NCBI RefSeq assembly: GCF_051106095.1
Contig: NC_135789.1
Location: forward strand, 24,237,764-24,301,763
Length of the DNA: 64,000 nucleotides
Source of the DNA: Pogona vitticeps
Lineage: Eukaryota; Chordata; Lepidosauria; Squamata; Agamidae
Direction of reading: 5' to 3'
Positions 1-11,228 of the stretch are shown in pieces. Positions within the stretch are counted from its first letter, which is position 1; each line of letters starts with the position of its first letter. The position numbers and the translations under genes are program-made. The notes beneath the pieces are model-generated. The model did not search any database, was not told where the DNA came from, and worked only from the letters and a program-made list of their open reading frames with translations.

Positions 1-735
1 TTAAAAAAAAGCTGTGCTTTGACAAACCCCTCAGTAAGAGGCTTTGTGGCTAAAATTATTTATAGAGATTAATGGGCAATGTGTTTGCAGCCTGCAGGCA
101 CGGATTCGCCATATGGTCGTACTTCTTTCCAAATGTTGGTCTCTCTCTCCCCCCCCTACACACACACACTCAATTTTCCCCCTTTCCAGCTTGCGTTCTT
201 GGACTTCCTCAGCCTCCCTTTCCCTTCCTCAAATCCGGCAATTTCTGCCCTCATTTGGAGTGACTGAGGGTTCGCCCGAACAGCTCGGGGAGACATCCCC
301 TGGTCTTCCTTTGGGACAGATCGGGCTGAGATTTTCAACCAACTGACTGCGTGGGTTGCCTGGCGCCTGAGAGAGGGGGAGAGAGGGATCCCGTAGTTGC
401 CATGGCAATTGCGAATAATGCACTGTTTTTTCAGCTTGATGGGGATGAAGCGTTTTGGTTCATAGGTGCAAAATACGGAGGGTCTGTGTGCCAAGCGATG
501 GCTTTAGGGGCAAGGAGCCGTGCGTCATCGGAAGGGGGGATCTGCCAACTTCCACAAGCGATGGGAGGTAACCGTGGACATTCCGTGCCTACGGCAACAT
601 GTGGGGCTTAGAGAGTGATGGAGCTGAGTAAAGGACTTCCCCGAGGCCCTCCATAGCACTGGGGTCTCCTGAAATTTGTACATAATTAGTACTTGTTTGG
701 GGTAAAAAAAAAAGTGATGAAACAGAGGCTGTTGT
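1..735. other. No gene or repeat recognised
   Basis: Short frames are open on both strands but none shows a recognisable domain, splice-site pattern or codon bias. The sequence looks like ordinary single-copy intergenic DNA. Confidence 0.5.
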
Positions 736-920
736 ACTTGAGACGCATTGTGAGAAGGCAAGACTCGGCTGGAAGAGACGATAATGCTAGGAAAAGTTGA
801 AGGCAGCAGGAAAAGAGGAAGACCAAAGATGGGATGGGTTGGCTCCCTAAAGGAAGCCATAACCTTGAGTTCAGAAGAGCTGAACAGGACCGTTGAGAAC
901 AAGAGAGTTTGGAAATATTG
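736..920 (+). mobile_element. RTE-clade LINE, ORF2 3' end fragment
   Basis: Conceptual translation resembles the last part of RTE ORF2: a Leu-Gly-Lys-Val-Glu-Gly segment, a basic Arg/Lys-rich stretch, then a motif like 'GSLKEAITLSSEELNRTVEN'. The same block recurs at 8320, 22150, 25610, 31780 and 59825. It is decayed with frame breaks and is distinct from the younger BovB copies at 5.0 and 39.1 kb. Confidence 0.6.
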
Positions 921-1145
921 ACCCTGGAAGAAAGAAAGTCAAGAGGAGATAGGTTAAGGGCCTTGACGGTGTTTTTAGGGTGGTCAGGAAGATGATGGAG
1001 CAGGGGTCATTCTCTGTCACTCCGGTTCAGAGGAAAGGATTGAAACGAAGGGGTGGGGATGGAAAGTTTGGGCTGAACATTAGAGGAAATGCTGTAATGG
1101 TAGGAGCTACGAAGGGAAGCTCATGGAGGTGAATCACTTTTCCAG
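921..1145 (+). mobile_element. Probable decayed CR1 LINE 3' region
   Basis: The order of motifs (a run like 'AAGTCAAGAGGAGATAGG', then 'GGGCTGAACATTAGAGGAAA', then a purine-rich stretch) resembles the region of CR1 elements just before the 3' end. The match is weak and rests on recognition alone. Confidence 0.35.
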
Positions 1146-1194
1146 TAAAGAGGTTTCTCCTTATGTTTAATAACAGACTTAAAAGTAGACTTAG

Positions 1195-1310
1195 AACTGC
1201 AGAACTGAAAGGGACCCTCTGGATTACTGAGTTCAGCCCATCAAGGTGTCACAAGGGGGAATCGAACTCCCAACCACTGGCTCCCAGAGGGAAGCCAGCA
1301 GAAGCCAGGG
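1195..1310 (-). mobile_element. tRNA-derived SINE with CR1-like tail
   Basis: Read on the minus strand, the copy has a B-box-like segment (GGGAGTTCGATTCCCCC) followed by a tail resembling a CR1 3' end. Better copies of this family are at 18715, 18848 and 59185. Confidence 0.55.
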
Positions 1311-1599
1311 GGCAGAAGTAGCTGGTCTCCATGAGCCCACATGGTCTACTGTCTGAATTCAGGGTCAAACTAGCCCACCAGATCCTCCTGGGCTCCTTAC
1401 TAGGGGCTGAAGTTCAGGAACCCCCTTGTGTTCCTGTTGTGTATACAGTGTGTAAGAACACTTGCTAGTGTGTGAATATGCACCTGGTTCTGCATATCAG
1501 CTCTAGCTCCATGAACCAGGCTGCATCCTTCACCACCACCTCATTCACAACGGGCAGCAGTGACTACTGCTTGGAAGCCATCCATCGGAGTCTGCTGTA

Positions 1600-1662
1600 G
1601 TTACATCTTGCTTTGAGTTGGGGGTGGACTAGATGACCTCCTGGGTTCCCTTCATCCCTCTC
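1600..1662 (+). mobile_element. CR1-type 3' end remnant
   Basis: Short segment with the typical CR1 terminal pattern 'GGACTAGATGACCTCCTGGG' followed by C/T-rich sequence. It may be the tail of a CR1 or of a CR1-tailed SINE. Confidence 0.4.
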
Positions 1663-3022
1663 ATTCTCACGGGACTTAGCGGCAGAGTGATCTGTCCACA
1701 TTGTGCTTTCTTCTAAGAGCAGCCGGAAGAAAACTGACGACCTTAATAATAATAATAATAAAAAACCAACTGAATATACTATTATTTAATTGTAAGGTCT
1801 AATTCCAGTCAATGAGGACCGATTTCTAGTTAGTGGTGTTTTTATGTTCCCATATTGGTTTTGTGGTGGAATGGAAACTCTAAAAGATGACTCTGTGTTC
1901 TCTTGGAAATGGAGCAAACCAGTGAACCGATGTTTTGAAAAAGCACCCTTATTAAAGTCTTGGGAATCTTTTTGACTCGAGGGCAGTCATCTAACCCGCC
2001 TGTCAAGCAATCAGAGGGTTCTTAATTGATTAATTACCTACCTTTCCATTGATCAACCAATTAATCAGTTAAAAGGGAGATTAAATCTTTGACAAGCCGT
2101 GTGTGTGTGTATGCTTGTATGTGTGTGTGTGTATGTATTTTTCTCCTACTGGCTATAGATTTTGTATGATCGCTCAAAAACTCTACCGGATGATGAATGA
2201 GGATTACATATGGAACCCAGTGTTATACCAGCAGCGTATTGATCCTGTCTGCCTATTTTATGTTGTACAATAGGGATGAATAGATCCCAGTTCCCCTCCT
2301 TCCATTCTGTTATTGATCGGTCACCTCTCTTCTCGAGAGTTCCCTTTGAATGAGGAGAAAGCCTAAAATGAGTTCTGGGCTTGACACTAACCAGTGGGAC
2401 ATACTGCCTTTTTCTCCACTCACCTGTTTTAATGGGTGGGTGGGTGGGGAGAGTCCCAACAGGAAGAGACAGGTGCTTTCAGATCTGAACTGGGATTGTG
2501 CGGGCCACAGTCCACACACTCCGGTGGCCCAGAAAGACAAATTTATCCATTTGAATTTTCTCCCGTATTCCTTCTTTTTAAAATTGAAAGAATTTGGATC
2601 CTTTGGAATTTCTACCTCTCCTCTTCCCAAAGGTGTGTAAGCTTCAGGAGGCGACATGACGCTTTCACCCGCTTTTCTTGCGAGATAGGGATGAGGGAAA
2701 TATAGGAAAGCGGCAGCCAAGTGTTTGGAAGTTGTAAAAAATGTTATTGATGCATCGGTGGCACATGGATTCTGCTCTGGAATCAGAGGTGGAATCTGGA
2801 CTCAAAGCTGGGTCGGCTGCCATGGGTGTGAGGTGGAGGGGTGGTTCATCTTCAAGGTCTGCCAGCAGAAGAAAAATAAATTAAAATAAAATAGAGGTAG
2901 AGAAGAGGAAGGGTGAGGGAGGGTGTTCTTTACACCACCATAATGCAGGTACAAAATTAGGCCAAGGGGACTGTTCTAAGTAATTTCCAGTATTCCTGGC
3001 CTAGGATGAGGTTGACTGTCCA
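1663..3022. other. Intergenic; no gene recognised
   Basis: Contains a short (GT)n tract at about 2098-2135 and an ATA run near 1746. Overlapping frames near 2310-2720 on both strands show no recognisable domain and are judged chance. Confidence 0.45.
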
Positions 3023-3079
3023 CACATGCGTGCACGCACACATGTGCACGCATACACACACACACACACACACACACAC

Positions 3080-3127
<48 letters not shown>
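3023..3127. repeat. Compound (CA)n/(GA)n microsatellite
   Basis: Alternating purine-pyrimidine CA/TG sequence passes directly into an uninterrupted GA run of roughly 40 bases. Frames across it encode only Cys-Val or Ser-Leu runs. Confidence 0.95.
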
Positions 3128-3129
<2 letters not shown>

Positions 3130-3324
3130 CAAGTGCTGTGGCAGGAATTTAAAATCAGGTGGATCAATAATAACATTTTCCATATAAAACTAAATTGTGT
3201 GAGAGTTGGTTTATGGGATTTTCTTTGAAGTAAAGATGTGGAAGGTGGGGAAGTATTTGGAGACAGAGTCCGTCTGTCCCCCCTAGTAATATTTCATGAT
3301 CAAGGAGAAATATTCCTGCTCCTT

Positions 3325-3545
3325 CAAGCTAGCACTGGGGCAGGAACAGGAAGGTTGAGTGGAAGATAGGCCTAGCTCAGGCTCAAAGGAAGGAAGCTAG
3401 GCCTAGCTCAGCCTCGAAGGAAGCTAGGCCTAGCTCAGCCTCGAAGGAAGCTAGGCCTAGCTCAGTTTCAAAGCCTTCCAGGTTGAGGCCTTCCTCTCAA
3501 GTGAGCCGCATTTAGTTGTTTGTAAAGTGTCTGTCTGTCAGATGG
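3325..3545. mobile_element. Foldback MITE family A, partial, with internal tandem repeat
   Basis: Shares with the copies at 4650, 12800, 24900, 56905, 61303 and 62288 the blocks 'CTAGCACTGGGGCAGGAACA', 'TAGGCCTAGCTCAG' and 'GTGAGCCGCATTTAG'. In this copy the block around TAGGCCTAGCTCAG is repeated four times with a period near 27 bases (about 3366-3465). That local expansion is not seen in the other copies. Confidence 0.75.
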
Positions 3546-4649
3546 AGCCTCTAAAAGGGGCTACAAATACTCCAAACAAATTCAAAAAATCCCACCCCTC
3601 CTTTTCAGGAAGAATGTACTCGTTAGCTCTTAATGCTTTTCTCCAACCTTGGAGAGGATCCATTATCGACAAAGAATAGCATGTTTTCTCTCTGGTCCCA
3701 CAAGTATCGAGGACAGCAGATTTACAGCAGGCCGTTTCTCCCAGCTCCCGTTTAAATGGGATATTGACCATTCAGCCTTAATTGTCTGACTTGACTCCTA
3801 AATGGCCGTTAGGTGAACTGGCATTTTTATCTTTTTGCCTGCCGGCCCACGGTAATTCACGCTCAAGTTATAGCGGCTTGTGACTGCCCATAAACCAGAG
3901 CGTCTTCAAGCCGTTCCGTTAAGGGACAGCTCACCTTCCGGATGCCCTTCCAGGTTTGAAGCCCTTGACTGGGAGGCGTCATCCCACCAGCTTAAATGCT
4001 CCAGCTGCTAGGAATGGCCTCTTGGGGACCTCCCCCCCCCATGAAAGCCCATATGGCTGGGGAGCTATTGGCCAGCGCGGTGAGGTTCGCCACAATGAGA
4101 GAAGGAAAAAACCAGGCAGTCTGGGAAGACTCTTCCTTCCAAACCTCTCACGATGGATAGAGTTGGGAGACAGCCGAGCAGATCTCTACCTCTCTCAATT
4201 ATCTTTAATGCATTTTCTCCAGGTCTAATTAGCTTCCTGTAAGGAGAAAAAAAAGAGAGAGAAAATAACCTTCGTTTGAAATGAATGTTCAACTTTCACA
4301 AGAGCTGTCCATGTCTTGTCCCAGCTCTGCCACCTCACCCAGCCATGCCAAAATTTTTAAAAAGTTAACTGGAGAAAAAAAATAAAGGATGGTAAATCTG
4401 GAAATCTTCAGGGATGTCCGAAGCCTCTGCCACGGCAAAATGCAGTGGTGCTGAATCTAGACTGAGAAAGTGCATTGTCCATCCTTTTCTCCTTGCATTC
4501 AGCTTTGGAAACAAGAAACAAGATTCAGATGCTTACAATATGGGAGAACAGGACACTTTAGCCTATGTCCTAAAGATGCCGAAAGCTGGCTACGTGACTC
4601 CAGCCATACTGTGAACTTCAGTTGCCCTAAGGCAGATGTCTCCTAGGGA
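3546..4649. other. Intergenic; no gene or repeat recognised
   Basis: Mostly single-copy-looking sequence, with moderate CpG content at 3840-3960. No splice-flanked coding segment was recognised. Confidence 0.45.
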
Positions 4650-5005
4650 TGGGGTTTCTAGATTTATCTGGACTATCAAAATTCTCCGTTCTGGGTGTTC
4701 TGCCTAACTGACAGAGACAGGAGCAGCTCTGTATGATGTGTCTTGGGGGGGGTAAAAGCATCAGCTGGAAGACTTTAGCTAGGCCAAGATCTGCCAAGCT
4801 TCCTGTTCCTGTCCCAGGATTTGTTGGGACCTTTATTTTTTCTTGAGCAGGGAGCTGAGGAGGAGCTAGGCCTAGCTAAGCTGCAGAGCTTCCTGGTTTA
4901 GGCCTTTCTCCCAGGTGAGCCACACTGAGGTGTTTGAATGGTGCCTGCAAGGGAAGTTGAACTTCCAGAATGGAAAATTATGGGTTTTGTAGTCCTGAAG
5001 ACTAC
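4650..5005. mobile_element. Foldback MITE family A, near full length
   Basis: Begins with 'GGGATGGGGTTTCTAGATTT' and ends with the inverted 'AATTATGGGTTTTGTAGTCC', so both terminal arms are present. The arms also contain 'AAGCTTCCTGTTCCTG' and 'CTAGGCCTAGCT'. The central part is diverged. The BovB sequence starts directly to the right, so the BovB copy probably inserted at the right edge of this element. Confidence 0.75.
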
Positions 5006-6985
5006 AAAATGGACTGCAAAATGGATGGAGACTAGTATGGATGGAGACTCGTAACATTGCACAGGAGGCAGCAACAAAAAACATCCCAAAGAAAAGGGAA
5101 TGCAAGAAAGCAAAGTGGCTGTCCAACGAGGCCTTACAAATAGCAGAGAAGGGAAGGGAAACAAAATGCAAGGGAGATAGGGAAAGTTACAGAAAACTGA
5201 ACGCAGACTTCCAAAGAATAGCAAGGAGAGACAGGAGGGCCTTCTTAAATGAACAGTGCAAAGAAATAGAGGAAAAGAATAGAAAGGGAAAAACCAGAGA
5301 TCTGTTCAAGAAAATTGGAGCTATTAAAGGAACATTTTGTGCAAAGATGGACATGATAAAGGACAAAAATGGGAGGGACCTAACAGAAGCAGAAGACCTC
5401 AAGAAGAGATGGCAAGAATACAGAGAGGAATTATACCAGAAAGATCTAGATGTTCTGGACAACTCAGATAGTGCAGTTGCTGACCTTGAGCCAGACATCC
5501 TGGACAGCAAAGTCAAGTGGGCCTTAGAAAGCATGGCTAATAACAAGGCCAGTGGAGGTGATGGCATTCCAGTTGAGCTATTTAAAATCTTAAAAGGTGC
5601 CACTGTTAAGGTGCTACACTCAATATGCCAGCAAGTTTGGAAAACTCAGCAGTGGCCAGAGGACTGGAAAAGATCAGTTTACATCCCAATACCAAAGAAG
5701 GGCAGTGCCAAAGAATGCTCCAACTACCGTACAATTGCACTCATTACACACACTAGCAAGGTTATGCTCAAAATCCTACAAGATAGGCTTCAGCAGTATG
5801 TGTACCAAGAACTCCCTGAAGTACCAGCTGGATTTCGAAGGGGCAGAGGACCTAGAGACCAAATTGCTAACATACACTGTATTATGGAGAAAGCAAGAGA
5901 GTTCCAGAAAAAACATCTATTTCTGCTTCATTGACTATGCAAAAGCCTTTGACTGTGTGGACCACAGCAAACTATGGCAAGTCTTTAAAGAAATGGGACT
6001 GCCTCATCACCTTATCTATCTCCTGAGAAATCTATACACGGGACAGGAAGCAACAGTTAGAACTGGATATGGAACAACTGATTGGTTCAGAATTGGGAAA
6101 GAAGTATGACAAGGCTGTATATTGTCACTTATATGCAGAATACATTATGCGAAAGGCCGGACTGGAGAAATCCCAAGCCGGAATTAAAATTGCCAGAAGA
6201 AATATCAACAGCCTCAGATATGCAGATGATACCACTCTGATGGCAGAAAGTGAGGAGGAATTAAGGAAACTTGTAATGAGGGTGAAAGAGGAGAGTGCAA
6301 AAAATGGTCTGAAGCTCAACATAAAAAAAACTAAGATCATGGCCACTGGTCCCATCACCTACTGGCAAATAGAAGGGGAAGATATGGAGGCAGTGACAAA
6401 TTTTACTTTCTTGGGCTCCATGATCACTGCAGATGGTGACAGCAGCCATGAAATTAAAAGACGCCTACTTCTTGGGAGGAAAGTGATGGCAAATCTAGAC
6501 AGCAGAGATCTCACCTTGCTGACAAAGGTCCGCATAGTCAAAGCTATGGTTTTTCCATTAGCGATGTATGGAAGTGAGAGCTGGACCATAAAGAAGACTG
6601 ACCGCCAAAGAATTGATGCTTTTGAATTGTGTTGCTGGAGGAGGCTCTTGAGAGTCCCCTAGACTGCAAGGAGAACAAACCTATCCGTTCTGAAGGAAAT
6701 CAATCCTGAGTGCTCACTGGAAGGACAGATCCTGAAGCTGAGGCTCCAATCCTTTGGCCATCTCATGAGAAGAGAAGACTCCCTGGAAAAGACCCTGATG
6801 TTGGGAAGAGTGAAGGGAAGAGGAGAAGGGGACGACAGAGGATGGGAAGGATGGACAGTGTCATTGAAGCTACCATAATGAATTTGACCCAACTCCGGGA
6901 GGCCGTGGAAGACAGGAGGGCCTGGCGTGCTCTGGTCCATGGGGTCACAAAGAGTCGGACACGACTTAACGACTAAACATCAAGT
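5006..6985 (+). mobile_element. LINE RTE/BovB, 5'-truncated, non-functional
   Basis: Translation matches BovB ORF2 from a point downstream of the endonuclease domain through reverse transcriptase to the C-terminus. Visible landmarks are 'KWLSNEALQIAEKGRE' at about 5115, 'NKASGGDGIPVELFKILK' at 5542, the motif A segment 'FCFIDYAKAFDCVDH' at about 5920 and the catalytic YADDT at 6219-6233. It ends with 'AGAGTCGGACACGACTTAAC', the characteristic BovB tail. About 2.0 kb of a roughly 3.2-kb element remains. The reading frame is interrupted: an extra A in the A-run before motif A shifts the frame near 5915, a stop and small deletion fall just after 'IGKEV' near 6108, and several stops follow 6660. 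BovB is common in squamates and known for horizontal transfer. The copy is dead. Confidence 0.93.
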
Positions 6986-7639
6986 CTTGCAGACCCCATT
7001 CCTAATGACTCTTTTCCACCCCTAACTGAGGAAATCTGCTAGTACTATTGTATCAACGGCATCAGGCAAGATATTCAGGTGGTGTTTCTACGCAGGGAAG
7101 CTTTGGAAGCAATGGCCTTGCCCGGATAACCTTTGAAAGTGGTGACTCACAAGGAGCCCCTTCATTTGCAAACCGACGGAGGGAGCGAAATAAAAGGCGA
7201 TCACAACAAAAGCGTTGTCTTTTTTAAAAAATCAACCATATGTTGTTATTGGTCTTTGCGAATGTCAAAACAAGGTGACGGATGGCTTCAAAAGCTTGGA
7301 TTTTAAACCTGCAAACAAGGGGGATGTTTGAAGCCGACAGGACACCCCCAAGGAGAGTGTTCCTCCCTGCTGTTTCAGTACATCTCCATCTGGGCTTTCT
7401 CTAAAAGTTATCCCTGGATCTCTGTCTCTAGATTTACCCTGGCAAGGAAAGACATGGAAAGAGTTATCATTGAACACCTCTCTGGAGCATTGGAAACTTG
7501 AGGTTTTAGGGTGCCCTGTCCTCTATGGAATTGCTTTCCTGTGCTTCTGCTCCCCATACACTCCATGGGGTAGCACAGGTCCTTTTCGTCTGGGTGGAAA
7601 GGATGCATCTGGGAAGGCGTGGATGGTTTATTGGATGCG
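6986..7639. other. Intergenic; no gene recognised
   Basis: No repeat family recognised. Open frames here lack domains. Confidence 0.4.
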
Positions 7640-7872
7640 GCAGGTGAGCGGCCGGCGATAGGGTGGAGGAGGAAGAGCGGCAGGAGAAAGGGGTGGGGAG
7701 GGAGGTGAAGATGAAATGGAGAGGGAGAGGAGGACGACGCAGAAGGTGGCGGTGGAGGAGGAGAAAACAGGAAGCGAAGAGGGTAGAGGCGACGGCTAAG
7801 GAGGTAGACGAAGAGGAGATGAAGATGGCAAACAGGATGAAGAAGATGGAGGAAGAGGACTTGAAGATTCTT
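7640..7872 (+). repeat. Purine-rich (polypurine) tract
   Basis: About 230 bases dominated by G and A, with few pyrimidine interruptions, mainly as GGA/GAA/GAAG units. It yields a low-complexity Glu/Lys/Arg frame with no homology. Such tracts can form triplex structures, which is an inference here. Confidence 0.75.
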
Positions 7873-8319
7873 GAGCAAACCAGTGGAGCTCCTGTAGGGG
7901 TGTGAAGTGCCTATTGGTCCCAACCCATGCCGCCACCTCCTCTTGCGCTGGACAGGGATGGGAACCAGGGAACCCACCCTCCCTTCCATGTTTACCCCCC
8001 TCTGAGCTGTTTTCGGGCTGTTGCGTCTGTGCGCTGTTTGATCCTCTCTCCTCAAAAGTGATGAGTTACTGTTTCTGGTGAGAAGATGGGCTCTGTCTGT
8101 CTGTCTGTCCCTCTCTGTCCTCTCTCTTTGCATATCTCTCTGTGTAACAAAGGCAGCTCATCGCAGCAGTCCTTTTGCCCTGTTCCTTTTGGGCTGGGGC
8201 TCCAAGGTGGGCCCTCGCCCTTGGCTTCCGACAGACACCTCCACCATCACCCCCTCGGCTTGCCCAGGAACGGAGTTGGCACTCCTTGTTGGACTGCTGC
8301 TGCGGCTGCTCCGTACTGT
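7873..8319. other. Intergenic; no gene recognised
   Basis: Contains a short CTGT-repeat at 8093-8115. A 162-residue frame and its antisense counterpart overlap here and look like chance open frames in GC-rich DNA. Confidence 0.4.
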
Positions 8320-8545
8320 CAAGCCGCCTCTGACTCACAGCAGCCCCCGTGAACGAGCGCTCTCCGAAATGTCCTCTCCTCGACAGCCCTGCCCAGCTCC
8401 TGCGGGACCCAAGCCTGTGGCTTCCTTTAGGGAGTCGATCCATCTTGCATTGGGATCTTCCTCTTCTCCTGCTGCCTCTCCCGCCTTGGGACACTTGCTC
8501 CCCAGAATCCTTAGGGGATTCAATTTGATCCAGCCCTGCAGCCAG
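8320..8545 (-). mobile_element. RTE-clade LINE, ORF2 3' end fragment
   Basis: Minus-strand translation contains 'AAGEEEDPNARWIDSLKEAT' followed by Glu/Arg-rich residues, the same block as at 25610-25870. It is decayed. Confidence 0.6.
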
Positions 8546-9730
8546 AGATCTCATGGACAAAAATAGTTACCTGGACCTCGCCTGGACCACCCGCCCAGCC
8601 TGGAAACAGATACCCTGTGCCTCCCCGCCTTTTCTTTCCCGGAGTCCTGCAAGCAACCAACCTGGGTCAGTCTTGAGGAGGGATCCATGCCTCTCACCAA
8701 GGGGGCCCTGTCTGGTCTTTTCCTGCCCTTCTGTGTTTTGATCCATTCCGTTGCGTCAGGCGTTCATCAAGGCTGCTAGCTTCGCTGCGTTCACCCGCCC
8801 CGCAGAAGTCCTCTGTAGGTTTCCCAACGAAAAAGGTGATCAGAGACCCCAGGCAGATCTGATCCTGCCACTCCTGAAAAAAAATGGCACAATACGGTTC
8901 TTTCCATCGGGGTCTGTCTGTCTGCATTTCCAGCCTCCGTCTCTCTCTCCCCCCCCCCCCGGATACCGCCTCCCACAACTCTCTTCTTTGAAAGCCGACC
9001 GCGACAGAAGGAGATCCCTCGGCCCAGGAAACCTTCCCTGCCGCTTCTTTATTACAGCGAGACAAATTAGAAAACAATTTGTCAACACAATTTGTTCGCA
9101 GGGAGGAGGGCAGAAGCAGAAAACACACACACACCGCTCATGATTTGAGATTATTAAATTGGTCCTGGTCCAGCAGGAGAAACCTTTCTGGCTTCTTCTA
9201 TTTTTTCCTCTTTTTTTGGTGGCTGTTCAGGCTGTGTTTCAATGCTAATGCGCTGGATCCATGCCCGGGGCAATTCCTCGGGAGCCGGCAGAATGGCATT
9301 TATCGTGCCATTTCTGTTCCCACCAGGTGGTGATGCCAGCAGGAAAAGATATTTCAGCACCTCAGAGGGAGGAAAGACCGCCAGAAGCGTCGTGTTCTTC
9401 CCCCCGAATGGAAAGTCAGAGACAGGGCCTGGCTTGAATGAGGATGAAATGTGGCGCTGGCTCTCGCACCCTCTCCCCTCCGGCTTTTGGTCAGAACACA
9501 CCTGGTTGAAAATTCGGAGGCCATTATGGAACGCCGTCTTTTCCAGATCTGGAATGACCTCAAGGACTTTTGATCTGAAGATGCCAGAGAATCAGGGACA
9601 TGGAGAACAGGGTCTTTAATGCCATTCTTCTCTCATACAGCACATGATAGTTAAGTAGGCGTAGCAACAACAACAATAATATCCAGAATTTGCATGGGAT
9701 CACCCCATCATCCCCAGTGGTTATGCAAGG
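8546..9730. other. Intergenic; no gene or repeat recognised
   Basis: Frames of 115-146 residues open on both strands at 8694-9619, but they mirror each other and show no domain. A poly-C run lies at about 8950. I see no confident feature. Confidence 0.4.
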
Positions 9731-10130
9731 AGAATTTCAGTTTCTGACTTCTTCGGGGCCATTGGATTGATTCTCCATTGCCTGCCTTGCTCCTGCTCTT
9801 TGGGGAGTCGTTTTTAGAGGTTGTTTAGGGCTTTGGAAGGAGTGCCGGGTCCTGATTCCAATGACAGTGATCCAGTGGTGGGTTTTGGATCTTAAAGGTT
9901 CCTCCCCCACAAGCCCAGGAGAGTTTCAGAATCTGAGAGGATAGGAAACATTTAATTTAATTTAATTTAATTTTGCCCTCATGGGATGATGACATCATTC
10001 TATTTGCACAGAGTGGGACGTGACACCAGGGGGATTTTAGCCTCTAATTTCTTCAGGGCTTTCGGATTGATTCTCTGTTGCCTGCCTTGACCCCTACTTT
10101 TTAAGAGTCCTTTAGGGCTTTGGGAGGAAA
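9731..10130 (+). repeat. Imperfect direct duplication about 300 bp apart
   Basis: The segments at 9731-9842 and 10030-10128 share the order 'ATTGATTCTC', 'TTGCCTGCCTTG' and 'TTTAGGGCTTTGG'. An AATTT pentamer run (about 9953-9975) lies between them. It may be a tandem duplication or two copies of an unnamed repeat. Confidence 0.6.
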
Positions 10131-11029
10131 GGGAATGAATAAAATAAAAGTTTGCTGTACCTTTCCATTTATTTGGCTCATTTGATGCCTACTCTACTTC
10201 TTTTGCACGAATTTTTACGCGTGCCATTCAGAAAGGAGTGGCCCAAAACCAGCAGCCTCCATGCAATAATTTTGCATGACATATTTTTTCCTTCTTTTTT
10301 TCCTGAATTTTTGTTCGAATGTTGTAACCTATACTTACAAAAGTGGTTTCCAAACTACTGTTAGCCACTGAAGGTTGAAGCATAAATTTTATGTATCAAT
10401 AAATTCCCGCCCCGGTTTTTCAGCTTTCTGGGGAATGACACAGACCATAAAACGCCACAGAAGGAGAAAAGATCACTTTATCTACCATCATGTCTCAATA
10501 ACGCTTTTGCAGTGTCTGTTCAATGCACCCTTAATTTTATTTATGTATGCATTTGTTCATTTATTTATATCTTATTTATTTATTTATGCACAAGCGTGTT
10601 TGGTCCATTTATAAAAGTCCCTTGAGCATCAAATTCCCAGACAGCTGAACCATTTAAACCAATCCCAAACAAATACATAAAGCAGCAAAGGAAAACGGAA
10701 GGGTCTTTTAAAAAAAACACAAACCCATGCAATCTTAAAAAAAACAGTAAAGCCTCAGAATCAGCAGTGGTAGCTAGGAATAATTCATAAGGATTAATAT
10801 CAAGGGGAAGAGGCCGAGAACTTAAAGTTTTAAAAAGGTACATGGAGGAAAAGGTGAAACTGGAAGATTTTTTTACCATCCTGCAAGGTTCATAATGCCA
10901 CGTTGGGTCGGAGCCCTAGCAAATCAGAAACTGGATTCCTAGCCTCAGCTACAGCTGGCCCACCAAACTGATGAGATTTCCTTCAGCCATTGAGTACAAT
11001 GGGCCTTACCCTCATTGGGGTGATGGGTG
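10131..11029. other. AT-rich intergenic stretch
   Basis: Contains a diffuse (ATTT)n-like region at 10530-10590, which could be the tail of an old LINE. No gene recognised. Confidence 0.4.
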
Positions 11030-11228
11030 ACCCTCTCTGGGTTTTAGTCCGAACTTTAAAATTTATTAACTTGATTTCTTTGTTTTATTGATAGGCCACC
11101 TTTCTCCCAATAAGGCCTGCCTTCAGCACGCTCTTTCTAGAGTGCTGAACTTCTTTGCCAGGAGAAGGTTTGGACGCCTGCAAGGTTCGGACAAAAAAAA
11201 AACTGGAGTGGAGAATCCACACTGCCAA
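11030..11228. mobile_element. Foldback MITE family B
   Basis: Left arm 'TCTGGGTTTTAGTCCGAACT' and a degenerate inverted right arm ending near 11220 ('GGTTCGGAC' then A-run and 'GTGGAGAATCCACACTGCC'). The centre has the inverted 'CAGCACGCTCT' and 'AGAGTGCTGAAC'. Confidence 0.65.

Noticed and set aside
7663-7905. An 80-residue Glu/Arg/Lys-rich frame
   Set aside because: Produced by a polypurine tract. No conserved composition or domain.
8078-8566. Two opposite frames of over 160 residues
   Set aside because: They mirror each other and overlap an RTE fragment; no protein family recognised.
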